Notes under the pieces: generated by a model
Seen by the model: only the letters and a program-made list of their open reading frames with translations
Databases searched by the model: none
Told to the model about the DNA's origin: nothing
Made by a program: the position numbers and the translations under genes
Origin: an uncultured Bacteroidota bacterium
GTDB taxonomy: Bacteria; Bacteroidota; Bacteroidia; Flavobacteriales; Flavobacteriaceae
Reading direction: 5' to 3'
Length of the DNA stretch: 47,144 nt
NCBI GenBank assembly: GCA_902631125.1
Contig: CACOXF010000006.1
Coordinates: 1-47,144, forward strand
Shown here: positions 18,228 to 27,621 of the stretch, in pieces
How positions within the stretch are numbered: the stretch's first letter is position 1
How the letters are laid out: each line of letters starts with the position of its first letter

Positions 18228-19304
18228 ATGGATCATTTGAGAAAAATCATACATATTGACATGGATGCTTTTTTTGCTTCTGTAGAGCAACTTGACAACC
18301 CTGAACTCCAAAATAAACCCGTTGCTGTTGGTGGTGGTTCGAAGAGAGGGGTGGTAGCAGCAGCAAGCTATGAGGCGCGAAAATTTGGTGTTAGGAGCGC
18401 AATGTCGAGTGAAGTGGCTCGCAGACTGTGTCCCGAATTGGTATTTGTAAAACCTAGATTCAACAGGTATAAGGAGATTTCTAAGGTTGTGCACTCCATC
18501 TTTTTCAGCTATACAGATTTGGTTGAAGCACCGTCTCTTGACGAGGCTTATTTAGACGTTACCAACAACAAAAAAGGAAACCCATCAGCAACACTGATTG
18601 CGAACGACATACGCAAAACAATTTTCGAATTTACCGGATTAACTGCATCAGCTGGGATTTCAACCAACAAGTTTTTAGCAAAAATTGCAAGTGATTATAA
18701 CAAGCCCAATGGTCAAAAAACCATACCCCCAGAAGAAGTACTGTCATTTATCGCAGACCTAGATGTTCGAAAGTTTCATGGAGTTGGCAAGGTAACTGCA
18801 GACAAAATGTATCGCCTGGGATGGTATACGGGCAATGATTTACGTAACCAAAAATTGTCGAGTTTAGAAAAACATTTTGGAAAGCAAGGTCAATTCTACT
18901 ACAAGGTCGTTAGAGGGATACACCTTAGCCCTGTGAGCACAAAAAAACAGCAAAAATCAGTAGGTGCTGAGCGAACCTTTGAGAGAAATATTTCAAGCGA
19001 AGTGTTTATGGCCAAACACCTTGAAAATATTGCAGAATTATTGAAAGACAGGTTGGAAAAATCGAAAATGAGCGGAAAAACAATTACTCTCAAAATCAAG
19101 TACAGTGACTTTGTGACCCACACAAGATCCAAAACAATACCTTATTATACGTCAGACATATCAATGATTTTGGGAGTGGCGAAAGAACTCTTGTTTCAAG
19201 ACCATCTTAAAAATTCTGTTCGATTGTTGGGAATTTCGCTTAGTAATTTTAAAAATTCAACTAAAAAGAAAAAAGTGGAGGCGCAATTAAAGTTATCGTT
19301 TTAA
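18228..19304 (+). CDS. dinB: DNA polymerase IV (Y-family)
   Basis: A 358-residue error-prone translesion polymerase. The first catalytic aspartates are in IHIDMDAFFASVEQ, the steric and nucleotide-binding region is VVAAASYEARKFGVRSAM, and the second acidic pair is SLDEAYLDVT. The little-finger domain ends with KLSF. No LexA box could be identified. The gene ends one base before the stop of the convergent pyk gene (19304/19305), with no gap between them. Confidence 0.95.
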   Translation: MDHLRKIIHIDMDAFFASVEQLDNPELQNKPVAVGGGSKRGVVAAASYEARKFGVRSAMSSEVARRLCPELVFVKPRFNRYKEISKVVHSIFFSYTDLVEAPSLDEAYLDVTNNKKGNPSATLIANDIRKTIFEFTGLTASAGISTNKFLAKIASDYNKPNGQKTIPPEEVLSFIADLDVRKFHGVGKVTADKMYRLGWYTGNDLRNQKLSSLEKHFGKQGQFYYKVVRGIHLSPVSTKKQQKSVGAERTFERNISSEVFMAKHLENIAELLKDRLEKSKMSGKTITLKIKYSDFVTHTRSKTIPYYTSDISMILGVAKELLFQDHLKNSVRLLGISLSNFKNSTKKKKVEAQLKLSF

Positions 19305-20738
19305 TCAATCTTTAACAATTGAAACGCGCAAAGTGTTGACCATCCCCTTTTTCGCAACAGGCATTGCTAATAGATTTACAAGTGTGTCACCTGCTTTGAC
19401 ATATCCTTTTTCTTTGGCGATAAGGTTGACATCCATAACAGTTTCATCAGTCGAAACAAATCGATTATAGTAGTGGCATTTTACCCCCCACAGCAAGTTG
19501 AGTTGGGTCAAAATACGACGGTTTGACGTAAAAACAAGAATAGAGGAGTCGGGGCGTAATGCAGAAATTTGGTATGCTGTGTATCCACTGTTGGTCAGAG
19601 TACAAATGGCTTTTGCTTCTATTTCTGTTGCCATAAGGGCTGCGTGATAACAAGTGGATTTTGTGATAAAGCGATCATTTTTGTTTTGAGTAGCTTGGCT
19701 GTGTTTGAGAATGAGAGGGGAGTTTTCTACATGAACAACAATTTTACGCATTGTTTGGATGACTTCAACAGGGTATTTTCCAACAGAAGTTTCGCTTGAA
19801 AGCATCACAGCATCAGCGCCATCCATCACAGAGTTGGCAACATCATTTACTTCGGCTCGGGACGGAGTAAGACCCTCGATCATCGACTCCATCATCTGAG
19901 TAGCAATTATAACAGGAATACGAGCTGCTTTGGCTTTGAGAACCAGGTTTTTTTGAATTAAAGGAACGCTTTCTGCAGGAACCTCCACCCCCAAATCACC
20001 ACGAGCCACCATTAGACCATTACTATGATCAATAATTTCATCAATGTTGTCTAGCGCTTGAGGTTTTTCAATTTTTGAAATAATAGGGATATCAAAAGCG
20101 CTGTGTTTTTTAATGAGTTTTTTAAGGGCAAGTAAGTCTTCTTTGTTACGAACAAAAGACAGCGCAAACCAATCGACTTGTTGCTCGATGGCAAACACAG
20201 CATCTTTCACATCTTTTTCTGTTAAGGCAGGCAAAGACACCTCAGTGTTTGGGAGATTAACCCCTTTATTTGACCCCAACGGACCCCCTTGAACGACTGA
20301 CGCAACAACCTCTGATTGACCGTCTGTGGACGCTACCTCAAAAATTAATTTTCCATCGTCTAACAAGATTTTTTCCCCTGCTTTAACATCTTTTGGAAAA
20401 GACTGATAATTCATATACACATGATCGGTAGTACCCTCTTCTATTTTTTTGGTTGTAAAAACAACACGATCGCCCTTTTCCACAACAACACCATCTTTCA
20501 TTTTGCCAACCCTCAGTTTAGGTCCTTGCAGGTCTGCTAGCACCCCAACATTAAACCCAAGCTCTTTGTTGAGTTCACGAATTAATTCAATGCGTTGTTT
20601 CGCTGCCTCAAAGCCAGCATGGGAGAAGTTGATCCTAAAGATATTTACTCCAGCAACTATCATGTCTTTAATGGTTTCACGATCTGAACTGGCAGGACCT
20701 AACGTTGCTACAATTTTGGTTTTTTTGATTTTTTTCAT
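19305..20738 (-). CDS. pyk: Pyruvate kinase
   Basis: A 477-residue glycolytic enzyme making pyruvate and ATP from phosphoenolpyruvate and ADP. The start KTKIVATLGPASSDRETI, the FRINFSHAG motif, the signature IISKIEKPQALDNIDEII with its catalytic lysine, and MVARGDLGVEVP are complete, as is VMDGADAVMLSSETSVG. Last gene of the acpP-fabF-rnc-IPExxxVDY-pyk unit. It follows the IPExxxVDY gene by a single base. Confidence 0.97.
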   Translation of the reverse strand: MKKIKKTKIVATLGPASSDRETIKDMIVAGVNIFRINFSHAGFEAAKQRIELIRELNKELGFNVGVLADLQGPKLRVGKMKDGVVVEKGDRVVFTTKKIEEGTTDHVYMNYQSFPKDVKAGEKILLDDGKLIFEVASTDGQSEVVASVVQGGPLGSNKGVNLPNTEVSLPALTEKDVKDAVFAIEQQVDWFALSFVRNKEDLLALKKLIKKHSAFDIPIISKIEKPQALDNIDEIIDHSNGLMVARGDLGVEVPAESVPLIQKNLVLKAKAARIPVIIATQMMESMIEGLTPSRAEVNDVANSVMDGADAVMLSSETSVGKYPVEVIQTMRKIVVHVENSPLILKHSQATQNKNDRFITKSTCYHAALMATEIEAKAICTLTNSGYTAYQISALRPDSSILVFTSNRRILTQLNLLWGVKCHYYNRFVSTDETVMDVNLIAKEKGYVKAGDTLVNLLAMPVAKKGMVNTLRVSIVKD

Positions 20739-20739
20739 C

Positions 20740-21192
20740 TCAAAAGCTAAGTTGCTGTTTTAAGTGTATTACATGTTTGGGTAGTGGGTAGCAAGACTGT
20801 ATGTCGGGGAGTTGCCCTAAATTTTTTTGAACATTTTCGGACTCTTTTACACCAACAGAAAGCAGATAATCAACTCCGCTTAATTGTTTGAATAAGTAAC
20901 GCGTTTCAGCAGCAGAGAACAATTGAGCTTCATTGTTGGGCGAATCCATTGTTTTCACTTTATTTCGAATCAAATGCCAGTGAACACCCTCTTTTCTTCT
21001 CTGATAACTAAAGATAGGGAACTTTTGTCCTGCTTGTATTGAGGCATAGTCTTCTGGACGACGACGCAAGAGAACGAAAAAGAGTTTATTGATATGATAC
21101 GCCATTTGATAGTCAGGCATTGGTGTGTGGACACATATCCAATCATCATCAGAATTATCGATAGAAAACGAAAGCGTATGCTTGATCATCAT
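20740..21192 (-). CDS. IPExxxVDY family protein
   Basis: A 150-residue cytosolic protein of unknown function. It is placed in the IPExxxVDY family by its position between rnc and pyk and by the C-terminal LFKQLSGVDYLLSV, where VDY followed by a hydrophobic strand is kept although IPE is not. The frame is open much further upstream, into rnc, but that part is a shadow of rnc; the double ATG at 21192/21189 gives the usual family length. The family is restricted to Bacteroidetes and almost always sits in this operon. Confidence 0.75.
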   Translation of the reverse strand: MMIKHTLSFSIDNSDDDWICVHTPMPDYQMAYHINKLFFVLLRRRPEDYASIQAGQKFPIFSYQRRKEGVHWHLIRNKVKTMDSPNNEAQLFSAAETRYLFKQLSGVDYLLSVGVKESENVQKNLGQLPDIQSCYPLPKHVIHLKQQLSF

Positions 21193-21253
21193 TGCCGTTT
21201 GGTCAAACAAATATACAACTGTTCGTGAGTTGAATAGTAAAAAGCAGAAGACA

Positions 21254-21997
21254 TTACACTTGGCTTGTATTTTTTTCTTGGATTTGGTCTGCAAACTTAA
21301 AATAAGCTCTTTTGGAAACTTTTTCTGCAGCCTTCTTTTTGTTTGAGGCTCTAGCCGAAGCAATAAGCATGTTGTCTACAAAGAGCTTGGCCTTAAACAT
21401 TAGTTTGTTTGCGCCAGAGTCTTCAAATACATCATATTCATAGGTCTTTTTTTGCTTTTGAAACCAATTGACCAAAGTCCCCTTGTAACTTACTACAAGA
21501 CCTTTTAAATCATCCAAATCAATATATGGTTGAATTATTTTCGTTTCGACAAAAGAACAGCACTTAAAAAACCCACCATCAACAAAAACAGCCCCAACCA
21601 AAGCTTCAAAAATATTTCCATGAATATCATCGCCATAATGATTTTTTTCAGCTCTAGACTGAAGTAAAGGATACAAATCAAGAGACTTACCTACACTATT
21701 CAAAAACTCTCTACGCACAATTTTCGACCTCATCTGCGTTAGTGTTCCTTCATCTGCGTCAGGCATCTTTTTAAACAAATAATTTCCAATGATTGTTCCC
21801 AGAACTGCATCTCCAAGAAACTCCAAACGCTCGTAGTTAATTTTTTTTCCATCATCATCGACTTTTTCCAACGATCGATGGGTAAAAACTCGCTCGAAAA
21901 GGCAAATATTCTTTGGGCTGTACCCAATGATTTTTGAAATGGTTTTCTTGAACGAACGTTGGGATTTAGACTTTCTTACAAGCGAAATTAATCCCAT
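21254..21997 (-). CDS. rnc: Ribonuclease III
   Basis: A 247-residue double-strand-specific endoribonuclease for rRNA and mRNA processing. The signature ERLEFLGDAVLG (residues about 60-71) carries the catalytic glutamate and aspartate. EALVGAVFVDGG carries the second acidic pair. The C-terminal double-stranded RNA-binding domain ends in ARASNKKKAAEKVSKRAYF. It is third in the acpP-led operon and only 6 bp from fabF. Confidence 0.95.
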   Translation of the reverse strand: MGLISLVRKSKSQRSFKKTISKIIGYSPKNICLFERVFTHRSLEKVDDDGKKINYERLEFLGDAVLGTIIGNYLFKKMPDADEGTLTQMRSKIVRREFLNSVGKSLDLYPLLQSRAEKNHYGDDIHGNIFEALVGAVFVDGGFFKCCSFVETKIIQPYIDLDDLKGLVVSYKGTLVNWFQKQKKTYEYDVFEDSGANKLMFKAKLFVDNMLIASARASNKKKAAEKVSKRAYFKFADQIQEKNTSQV

Positions 21998-22003
21998 ACC
22001 AAA

Positions 22004-23254
22004 TCATATAAATTTACGCATGACGACACACGCATTATGCCCGCCAAACCCAAAAGTGTTGCTCATTGCAACACTTACATCTCTTTCCTGTGCCCTGTTG
22101 AAGGTGAAGTTTATTTTTGGGTCGATGCTTTCATCGTCTGTGAAGTGGTTGATTGTTGGTGGAACAACGCCATGTTGAATAGACAAAATGGATGAAATTG
22201 CTTCCACAACACCAGCAGCACCCAACAAATGACCAGTCATAGACTTAGTAGAGTTAATATTCATGTTGTATAAATGGTCTCCAAAAACCTTTTTTAAAGC
22301 ACCAGATTCAGCGACATCACCAAGAGGAGTTGAGGTGCCATGCATATTTATAGTATCCACCTCATTGGTAGATACGTTAGCATCTTTGAGTGCGTTTTCC
22401 ATAACAAGTGTAGCGCCAATCCCTTCTGGGTGAGGAGCAGTCATGTGATATGCATCTGCAGAAAGGCCGCCACCAATAATTTCACAATAGATTTTAGCGC
22501 CTCTTTTTTGCGCATGCTCTAGGGACTCTATGACCAAAGCTCCAGCGCCTTCTCCCAACACAAAACCATCACGATCTTTATCAAAAGGGCGAGAAGCGGT
22601 TTGAGGATCATCGTTACGAGTGGAAAGGGCATGTAAAGCGTTGAATCCCGCAACACCAGCAATAGTGATACAAGCCTCTGAACCACCACAAACCATTACA
22701 TCAGCGTGACCCAAACGGATATAGTTTAGTGCATCAATAAGGGCGTTTGCAGAAGAGGCACATGCCGAAACAGTTGCAAAATTAGGACCTTGAAAACCAT
22801 GTTTGATAGAAATCATTCCTGGCGCAATGTCAGGAATCATTTTTGGAATAAAGAACGGATTGAAACGGGGGGTCCCGTCGCCCGCTGCGAAATTGAGAAC
22901 TTCATTTTGAAAGGTCTCCAACCCACCAATACCGGCACCCCAAATAACGCCAATGCGAGTCTTATCTAGAGATTCCATATGGAAACCAGCATCATCAATA
23001 GCTTCATCACTAGCAATCATTGCATATTGAGTGAATCGATCCATTTTACGAGCATCTTTGCGATCAAAATGGTCATTGGAATCATAATCTTTCAACTCAC
23101 ATGCGAATTGGGTTTTAAATTTTGAGGCGTCGAAATAACTAATAGGAACGCTTCCACTTTTTCCAGAGATCAAACCATCCCAATAAGCCGGAACACCATT
23201 TCCTATAGGAGTTAACGCGCCAAGACCAGTTACGACAACGCGTTTATTCTGCAT
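22004..23254 (-). CDS. fabF: Beta-ketoacyl-ACP synthase II
   Basis: A 416-residue condensing enzyme that elongates acyl-ACP in fatty acid synthesis. The active cysteine sits in TVSACASSANA, the two histidines in NMHGTSTPLGD and SMTGHLLGAAG, and the start KRVVVTGLGALTPIGN is typical. It lies 6 bp after acpP and 6 bp before rnc. The length is that of FabF. Confidence 0.97.
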   Translation of the reverse strand: MQNKRVVVTGLGALTPIGNGVPAYWDGLISGKSGSVPISYFDASKFKTQFACELKDYDSNDHFDRKDARKMDRFTQYAMIASDEAIDDAGFHMESLDKTRIGVIWGAGIGGLETFQNEVLNFAAGDGTPRFNPFFIPKMIPDIAPGMISIKHGFQGPNFATVSACASSANALIDALNYIRLGHADVMVCGGSEACITIAGVAGFNALHALSTRNDDPQTASRPFDKDRDGFVLGEGAGALVIESLEHAQKRGAKIYCEIIGGGLSADAYHMTAPHPEGIGATLVMENALKDANVSTNEVDTINMHGTSTPLGDVAESGALKKVFGDHLYNMNINSTKSMTGHLLGAAGVVEAISSILSIQHGVVPPTINHFTDDESIDPKINFTFNRAQERDVSVAMSNTFGFGGHNACVVMRKFI

Positions 23255-23260
23255 AAATAT

Positions 23261-23494
23261 CTATTTTCCGTCTTCTATGTATTGGACCGCCTGTCCAACA
23301 GTTGAGATGTTTTCAGCTTGGTCATCGGGGATTTGGATATCGAATTCCTTTTCAAATTCCATGATCAGTTCAACAGTATCCAAAGAGTCTGCACCCAAAT
23401 CATTTGTAAAGCTAGCTTCAGAAACAACTTCGTTTTCGTCAACACCTAGTTTATCTACGATTATGGCTTTTACACGTGATGCAATATCAGACAT
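23261..23494 (-). CDS. acpP: Acyl carrier protein
   Basis: A 77-residue acidic carrier protein. The phosphopantetheine site is the serine in [13 protein letters not shown]. The start [11 protein letters not shown] was chosen; ten more codons are open upstream but lead to a non-family N-terminus. It is the first gene of a five-gene unit running to pyk, with its own promoter upstream. Confidence 0.96.
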   Translation of the reverse strand: MSDIASRVKAIIVDKLGVDENEVVSEASFTNDLGADSLDTVELIMEFEKEFDIQIPDDQAENISTVGQAVQYIEDGK

Positions 23495-23521
23495 ATAAGA
23501 AGTTTTAATGTTAGTTGGTGG

Positions 23522-23555
23522 CAAAAATAAGAAAAGTTTGGCTCTATTAACCCAA
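23522..23555 (-). promoter_or_regulatory. Promoter of the acpP-fabF-rnc-IPExxxVDY-pyk operon
   Basis: On the minus strand, TTG (23555-23553), a 23-bp spacer and TATTTTTG (23529-23522) match the -33/-7 pattern. It ends 27 bp upstream of the acpP ATG. Confidence 0.55.
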
Positions 23556-23625
23556 TCCTAATAAAATCTTATCACTCTTTTAGAATTCTGACCCATTCAC
23601 TTCTAAAACACACTCAAGAAATGTG

Positions 23626-23633
23626 TAGCTTTG
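23626..23633 (+). promoter_or_regulatory. Promoter -7 box for purN-rnhA
   Basis: TAGCTTTG matches TAnnTTTG and ends 17 bp before the ATG at 23651. It overlaps the earlier in-frame ATG at 23621, which therefore is unlikely to be used. Confidence 0.5.
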
Positions 23634-23650
23634 TAAAGCGAAAAACAAAG

Positions 23651-24694
23651 ATGTCCAAACATCATACAATTTTGATATTTGCTTCTGGGTCAGGAACAAA
23701 TGCTGAGCAAATTATTCGTCATTTTTCTTCGATCAGAAACGTAAAGGTTGCAGGAGTTTACACCAACAACCCTTCTGCACATGTTATAGAACGAGTCAAA
23801 CAACTTGATGTGCCAACATTTCTTTTTACTCGCAAACAACTCAACGATCCATACGCATTGTTGGCACAATTAAAAGACAAAACCCCCGACCTCATTGTTT
23901 TAGCTGGGTTTTTATGGAAAATACCACCCCATATTGTTGAGGCATTTCCTAATAAAGTAATCAATATTCATCCTTCTTTGTTACCAAAATTTGGTGGAAA
24001 AGGAATGTTTGGCCGCCATGTTCATCAAGCAGTGATTGATGCTAAAGAAGTAGAAAGCGGCATAAGTATCCATTATGTAAACAACCAATATGACGGGGGG
24101 GCTATCATTTTTCAGGCCAAAACAACAGTTGACCCGCAAGAAACCCCCGAGAGTTTGGCACAAAAAATTCACAATCTTGAACACCAATATTTTTCCAAAC
24201 AGATTGAAAAGCTACTCATCCCAACAGAAAAAAGGGTGCTCCTCTACACTGATGGAGCTGCAAGTGGAAATCCAGGCCCAGGAGGATATGGGTTAATTTT
24301 GGAGTGGGAAGGAACTCCTTATAAAAAAACTTACGCCCAGGGGTTTATTCATACCACAAATAATAGAATGGAGCTGAAAGCTGTGATCAAAGGATTGCAA
24401 CTATTGAAACAATCACCACTAGACGTTGTTGTGTACACTGACTCCAAATATGTTAGCGAAGCCGTAGAAAAGAATTGGGTATTCGATTGGGAGAAAAAAA
24501 ACTTTAAAAACAAAAAAAACGCAGACCTTTGGAAAGAATTTTTAGAACAGTATCGCAAACACAAGGTTCAAATGGAGTGGATCAAAGGACACAATCAACA
24601 TCCACAAAACGAGAGTTGTGATAAAATGGCAGTTGAAGCATCAAAAAAATCAGACAGTCAAATAGAAGACGTTGGATACCAGCAAAAACAATAA
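23651..24694 (+). CDS. Fusion of phosphoribosylglycinamide formyltransferase (PurN) and ribonuclease HI
   Basis: One uninterrupted frame of 347 residues encodes two complete enzymes. Residues 1 to about 190 are PurN, which formylates GAR in purine synthesis: ASGSGTN loop at 11-17, INIHPSLLP with the catalytic N105 and H107, and D148 in NQYDGG. Residues about 195-347 are RNase HI, which cuts RNA in RNA-DNA hybrids: YTDGAASGNPGPGG with D201, NNRMELKAV with E241, YTDSKYV with D264, H314 in KGHNQHP and D324 in ESCDKMA. All catalytic residues are present. No stop or ATG lies at the junction. A GTG at 24236 is the only plausible internal start. It lies 2 bp before the PfkB gene. Confidence 0.9.
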   Translation: MSKHHTILIFASGSGTNAEQIIRHFSSIRNVKVAGVYTNNPSAHVIERVKQLDVPTFLFTRKQLNDPYALLAQLKDKTPDLIVLAGFLWKIPPHIVEAFPNKVINIHPSLLPKFGGKGMFGRHVHQAVIDAKEVESGISIHYVNNQYDGGAIIFQAKTTVDPQETPESLAQKIHNLEHQYFSKQIEKLLIPTEKRVLLYTDGAASGNPGPGGYGLILEWEGTPYKKTYAQGFIHTTNNRMELKAVIKGLQLLKQSPLDVVVYTDSKYVSEAVEKNWVFDWEKKNFKNKKNADLWKEFLEQYRKHKVQMEWIKGHNQHPQNESCDKMAVEASKKSDSQIEDVGYQQKQ

Positions 24695-24696
24695 AT

Positions 24697-25623
24697 ATGC
24701 AGAAAAACAAAGTATTAGTTCTAGGAACAATTGCTTTTGACGAAGTCGAAACTCCATCTGGATCAAGCGGAAAAGTGATTGCAGGATCAGCTACATACAT
24801 CTCCTTAGCGGCTTCTATTTTTGAAGTAGAATCTGCAGTTGTTTCTATCGTAGGCAGAGACTTTCCTAAAGATTATCTTCAAGAGTTGGCCGACAGAAAC
24901 ATCAACATTGAAGGCGTTGAGATTGACAACACCGGCGACACTTTTTATTGGAAGGGGCTATATCACAAAGACATGAATCGTCGAGACACTTTGGTTACAG
25001 ATCTTAACACCCTAGCGAACTTCAATCCAATCGTACCCGACGCTTTTAAAAATGCCAAAGTTGTATTGTTGGGAAATCTCCATCCAGACACACAAGAATC
25101 AGTCATCAGTCAAATCAACCCTCAAAACACGATAATTATTCTCGACACTATGAACTTTTGGATTGATAGAGCTTGGGACGAACTGATGCGTGTGGTGTCT
25201 AAGACAGGCATAATCTCCATCAATGATGATGAAGCTTTTCAAATGACTGGCAAAACCAACACATTTTCGGCAGCAAAGCAAATAAGCGAAATGGGACCTT
25301 CTTATGTTATTATTAAAAAAGGAGAGCATGGATCGCTGCTCTACCACAACGACCAAACCTTTTTAGCACCAGCAGCTATTTTGGATAATGTCGTTGACCC
25401 AACAGGTGCTGGCGACACTTTTGCTGGAGGGATGGCTGGGTTTTTGGCAAGTCAAGGCGAGCTGAATTTTGAAGTGTTAAAAACAGCGATGGTGTATGGG
25501 TCTTCAGTTGCCTCATTTTGTGTTACAGATTTTGGAACAAAAGCAATTGTAAACACCTCCATCTTACAAATAAAAAAACGTGTTGATATGCTAAAGAAGT
25601 CTACAGAATTCAAAACCTTTTGA
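24697..25623 (+). CDS. PfkB family carbohydrate kinase
   Basis: A 308-residue ribokinase-fold sugar or nucleoside kinase. The C-terminal signature DPTGAGDTFAGGMAG contains the catalytic aspartate and anion hole, and GSATYISLAAS near the N-terminus is the substrate-side glycine motif. It is only 2 bp from purN-rnhA and followed by a PurF-like gene, which hints at a nucleoside or ribose-type substrate. The true substrate cannot be read from the sequence; adenosine kinase or another ribokinase relative are alternatives. Confidence 0.85.
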   Translation: MQKNKVLVLGTIAFDEVETPSGSSGKVIAGSATYISLAASIFEVESAVVSIVGRDFPKDYLQELADRNINIEGVEIDNTGDTFYWKGLYHKDMNRRDTLVTDLNTLANFNPIVPDAFKNAKVVLLGNLHPDTQESVISQINPQNTIIILDTMNFWIDRAWDELMRVVSKTGIISINDDEAFQMTGKTNTFSAAKQISEMGPSYVIIKKGEHGSLLYHNDQTFLAPAAILDNVVDPTGAGDTFAGGMAGFLASQGELNFEVLKTAMVYGSSVASFCVTDFGTKAIVNTSILQIKKRVDMLKKSTEFKTF

Positions 25624-25663
25624 AATAAAAAACATGAAGGTAAGATGTAGCAAACAAATTCTT

Positions 25664-25671
25664 TATTTTTG
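25664..25671 (+). promoter_or_regulatory. Promoter -7 box for the PurF-like gene
   Basis: TATTTTTG matches TAnnTTTG and ends 5 bp before the ATG at 25677, so the leader would be extremely short or absent. No -33 element was recognised. Confidence 0.4.
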
Positions 25672-25676
25672 CTAGG

Positions 25677-27566
25677 ATGAGTGATTCGATTAAACACGAA
25701 TGCGGGATAGCGCTTGTTCGGCAACTGAAACCACTTCGCTATTATCAGGAAAAATACGGCAGCTTATTTTTTGGGATTTATAAAATGTATTTGATGCTTG
25801 AAAAACAGCACAACCGTGGCCAAGACGGAGCTGGTTTTGCGAGCATAAAATTTGACATGAATCCTGGCGACAGCTTTATTAGTCGTGTTCGATCTTCAGA
25901 AAACCAGCCCATTCAAGATATTTTTTCGAAGATCAACAGAAGCATAAACACTGTTTTTCAAGAGCTGGGAAATACAGATTTAACTGACCTTGAAATCAAA
26001 CAAGCATACCCATATTTAGGTGAAATTATGATGGGTCATTTGCGCTACGGCACCTTTGGAAACAACAGCATAACGAGTGTACATCCCTTTTTGCGTCAAA
26101 ACAATTGGATGCATCGAAATTTGGTGTTGGCTGGAAACTTTAACCTGACCAATGTAAACGAGCTTTTTGACAATTTGGTCACACTCGGACAGCACCCAAA
26201 AGTGAAGGCAGACACCGTGACAGTCATGGAAAAAATAGGACACTTTCTTGACACTGAAGTGACTAAAGAGTATAAAAAATTAAAAAAGAAAGGCTTTTCT
26301 AAACAAGAATCATCACCAATAATCGCAGAAAACATAAAGGTTTCGAAAATCCTTAAAAAGGCAACCAAAAATTTTGATGGTGGTTATGTCATTAGTGGCA
26401 TGCTGGGGCATGGAGATGCATTTTTGATGCGTGACCCCAACGGCATACGACCAGCATATTTTTTTCAAAATGACGAATTTGTTGTTGCTGCATCAGAACG
26501 ACCAGCGATTCAAACAGTATTTAATGTTCCCTTTGAAGAAATCCAAGAGGTTCTTCCAGGCCATTCTTTAATTATTAAAAAGAATGGAAGAACTTCAATG
26601 AAAGAAATTTTGCCGGCCAGGGAGCTCAAAGCATGTTCGTTTGAAAGAATTTATTTTTCGAGAGGAAATGACGCAGAAATTTACAACGAAAGAAAAGCCT
26701 TAGGAAAACACCTTTTCCCAAAAGTACAGCAAGCCATCGACAATGATTTTGAAAACACCGTTTTTTCTTTCATTCCCAACACAGCTGAAACGGCATTTTA
26801 TGGACTAATAGAATCTGTGCAATCTTTTCTGAAACAACAAGCAATAGCGACATTAAAGACAAGCCCAGCTGAGGCAGACCTTGAAAAGCTATTAAATTGT
26901 ACACCAAGAACAGAAAAGGTAATACTTAAAGATGTAAAGCTTCGAACGTTTATTACTGAAGACAGCAGCCGAGATGATCTTGTTGCCCACGTTTATGATA
27001 TTACCTATAAGACTGTAAAAAACAGCGACAACCTTATTGTTATTGACGACAGTATTGTTCGAGGCACAACACTGAAGAAAAGCATTCTAAAAATTCTCGA
27101 CAGGCTGTCTCCGAAGAAGATTGTGGTGGTGTCGAGCGCACCACAAATCCGCTACCCCGACTGTTATGGAATTGATATGGCACGCTTAGAAGACCTCATC
27201 GCTTTTCAGGCAATGCTCGGGTTGTTAAAAGACCTTAATAAAGAACCAATGCTTGAAACAGTTTATCAGGCAGCAAAAGAAGAAATGAAAAAACCAGACA
27301 CAGAAGCCAAAAATGTTGTCAATGTGCTCTATGAGCTGTTTTCAACAGAGCAGATTTCTGCAAAAATAGCTGCGCTAGTAAAGGAGGAGAGCATTCAATG
27401 TGGGGTTGACGTCATTTTTCAGGATGTTGACAAATTACACCTCGCATGTCCTAAAAATTTAGGGGACTGGTATTTTACTGGGGATTACCCAACCCCTGGA
27501 GGAAACCGAGTTGCCAATCAAGCTTTTATTAATTTTATGGAAGGAAATAAGGAACGCGCCTATTAA
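25677..27566 (+). CDS. Amidophosphoribosyltransferase, long PurF-like form
   Basis: A 629-residue protein of the PurF type, which makes phosphoribosylamine from PRPP and glutamine. The N-terminal glutaminase starts after a short leader, with the nucleophile C9 in KHECGIALVR; RGQDGAGFAS and GHLRYGTFGNN are the glutaminase motifs. The PRPP-binding loop is VIDDSIVRGTT near residues 455-465. It is over 100 residues longer than usual PurF (about 500). Long forms of this kind are known in Bacteroidetes and may coexist with a standard PurF elsewhere. Its place beside purN supports a purine role. Confidence 0.85.
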   Translation: MSDSIKHECGIALVRQLKPLRYYQEKYGSLFFGIYKMYLMLEKQHNRGQDGAGFASIKFDMNPGDSFISRVRSSENQPIQDIFSKINRSINTVFQELGNTDLTDLEIKQAYPYLGEIMMGHLRYGTFGNNSITSVHPFLRQNNWMHRNLVLAGNFNLTNVNELFDNLVTLGQHPKVKADTVTVMEKIGHFLDTEVTKEYKKLKKKGFSKQESSPIIAENIKVSKILKKATKNFDGGYVISGMLGHGDAFLMRDPNGIRPAYFFQNDEFVVAASERPAIQTVFNVPFEEIQEVLPGHSLIIKKNGRTSMKEILPARELKACSFERIYFSRGNDAEIYNERKALGKHLFPKVQQAIDNDFENTVFSFIPNTAETAFYGLIESVQSFLKQQAIATLKTSPAEADLEKLLNCTPRTEKVILKDVKLRTFITEDSSRDDLVAHVYDITYKTVKNSDNLIVIDDSIVRGTTLKKSILKILDRLSPKKIVVVSSAPQIRYPDCYGIDMARLEDLIAFQAMLGLLKDLNKEPMLETVYQAAKEEMKKPDTEAKNVVNVLYELFSTEQISAKIAALVKEESIQCGVDVIFQDVDKLHLACPKNLGDWYFTGDYPTPGGNRVANQAFINFMEGNKERAY

Positions 27567-27621
27567 AAAACAAATTTTTTACAAACTAGCTTTAGATTAA
27601 AAAAAAAGTGTACATTAGCAA

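Noticed and set aside
20740-21363. A 207-residue frame upstream of the IPExxxVDY gene start
   Set aside because: Residues 1-57 lie over the end of rnc in another frame and do not look like protein; the family length fits the start at 21192.
23621-23650. Earlier in-frame ATG for the PurN/RNase HI gene
   Set aside because: It overlaps the -7 promoter box and adds residues not seen in PurN N-termini.
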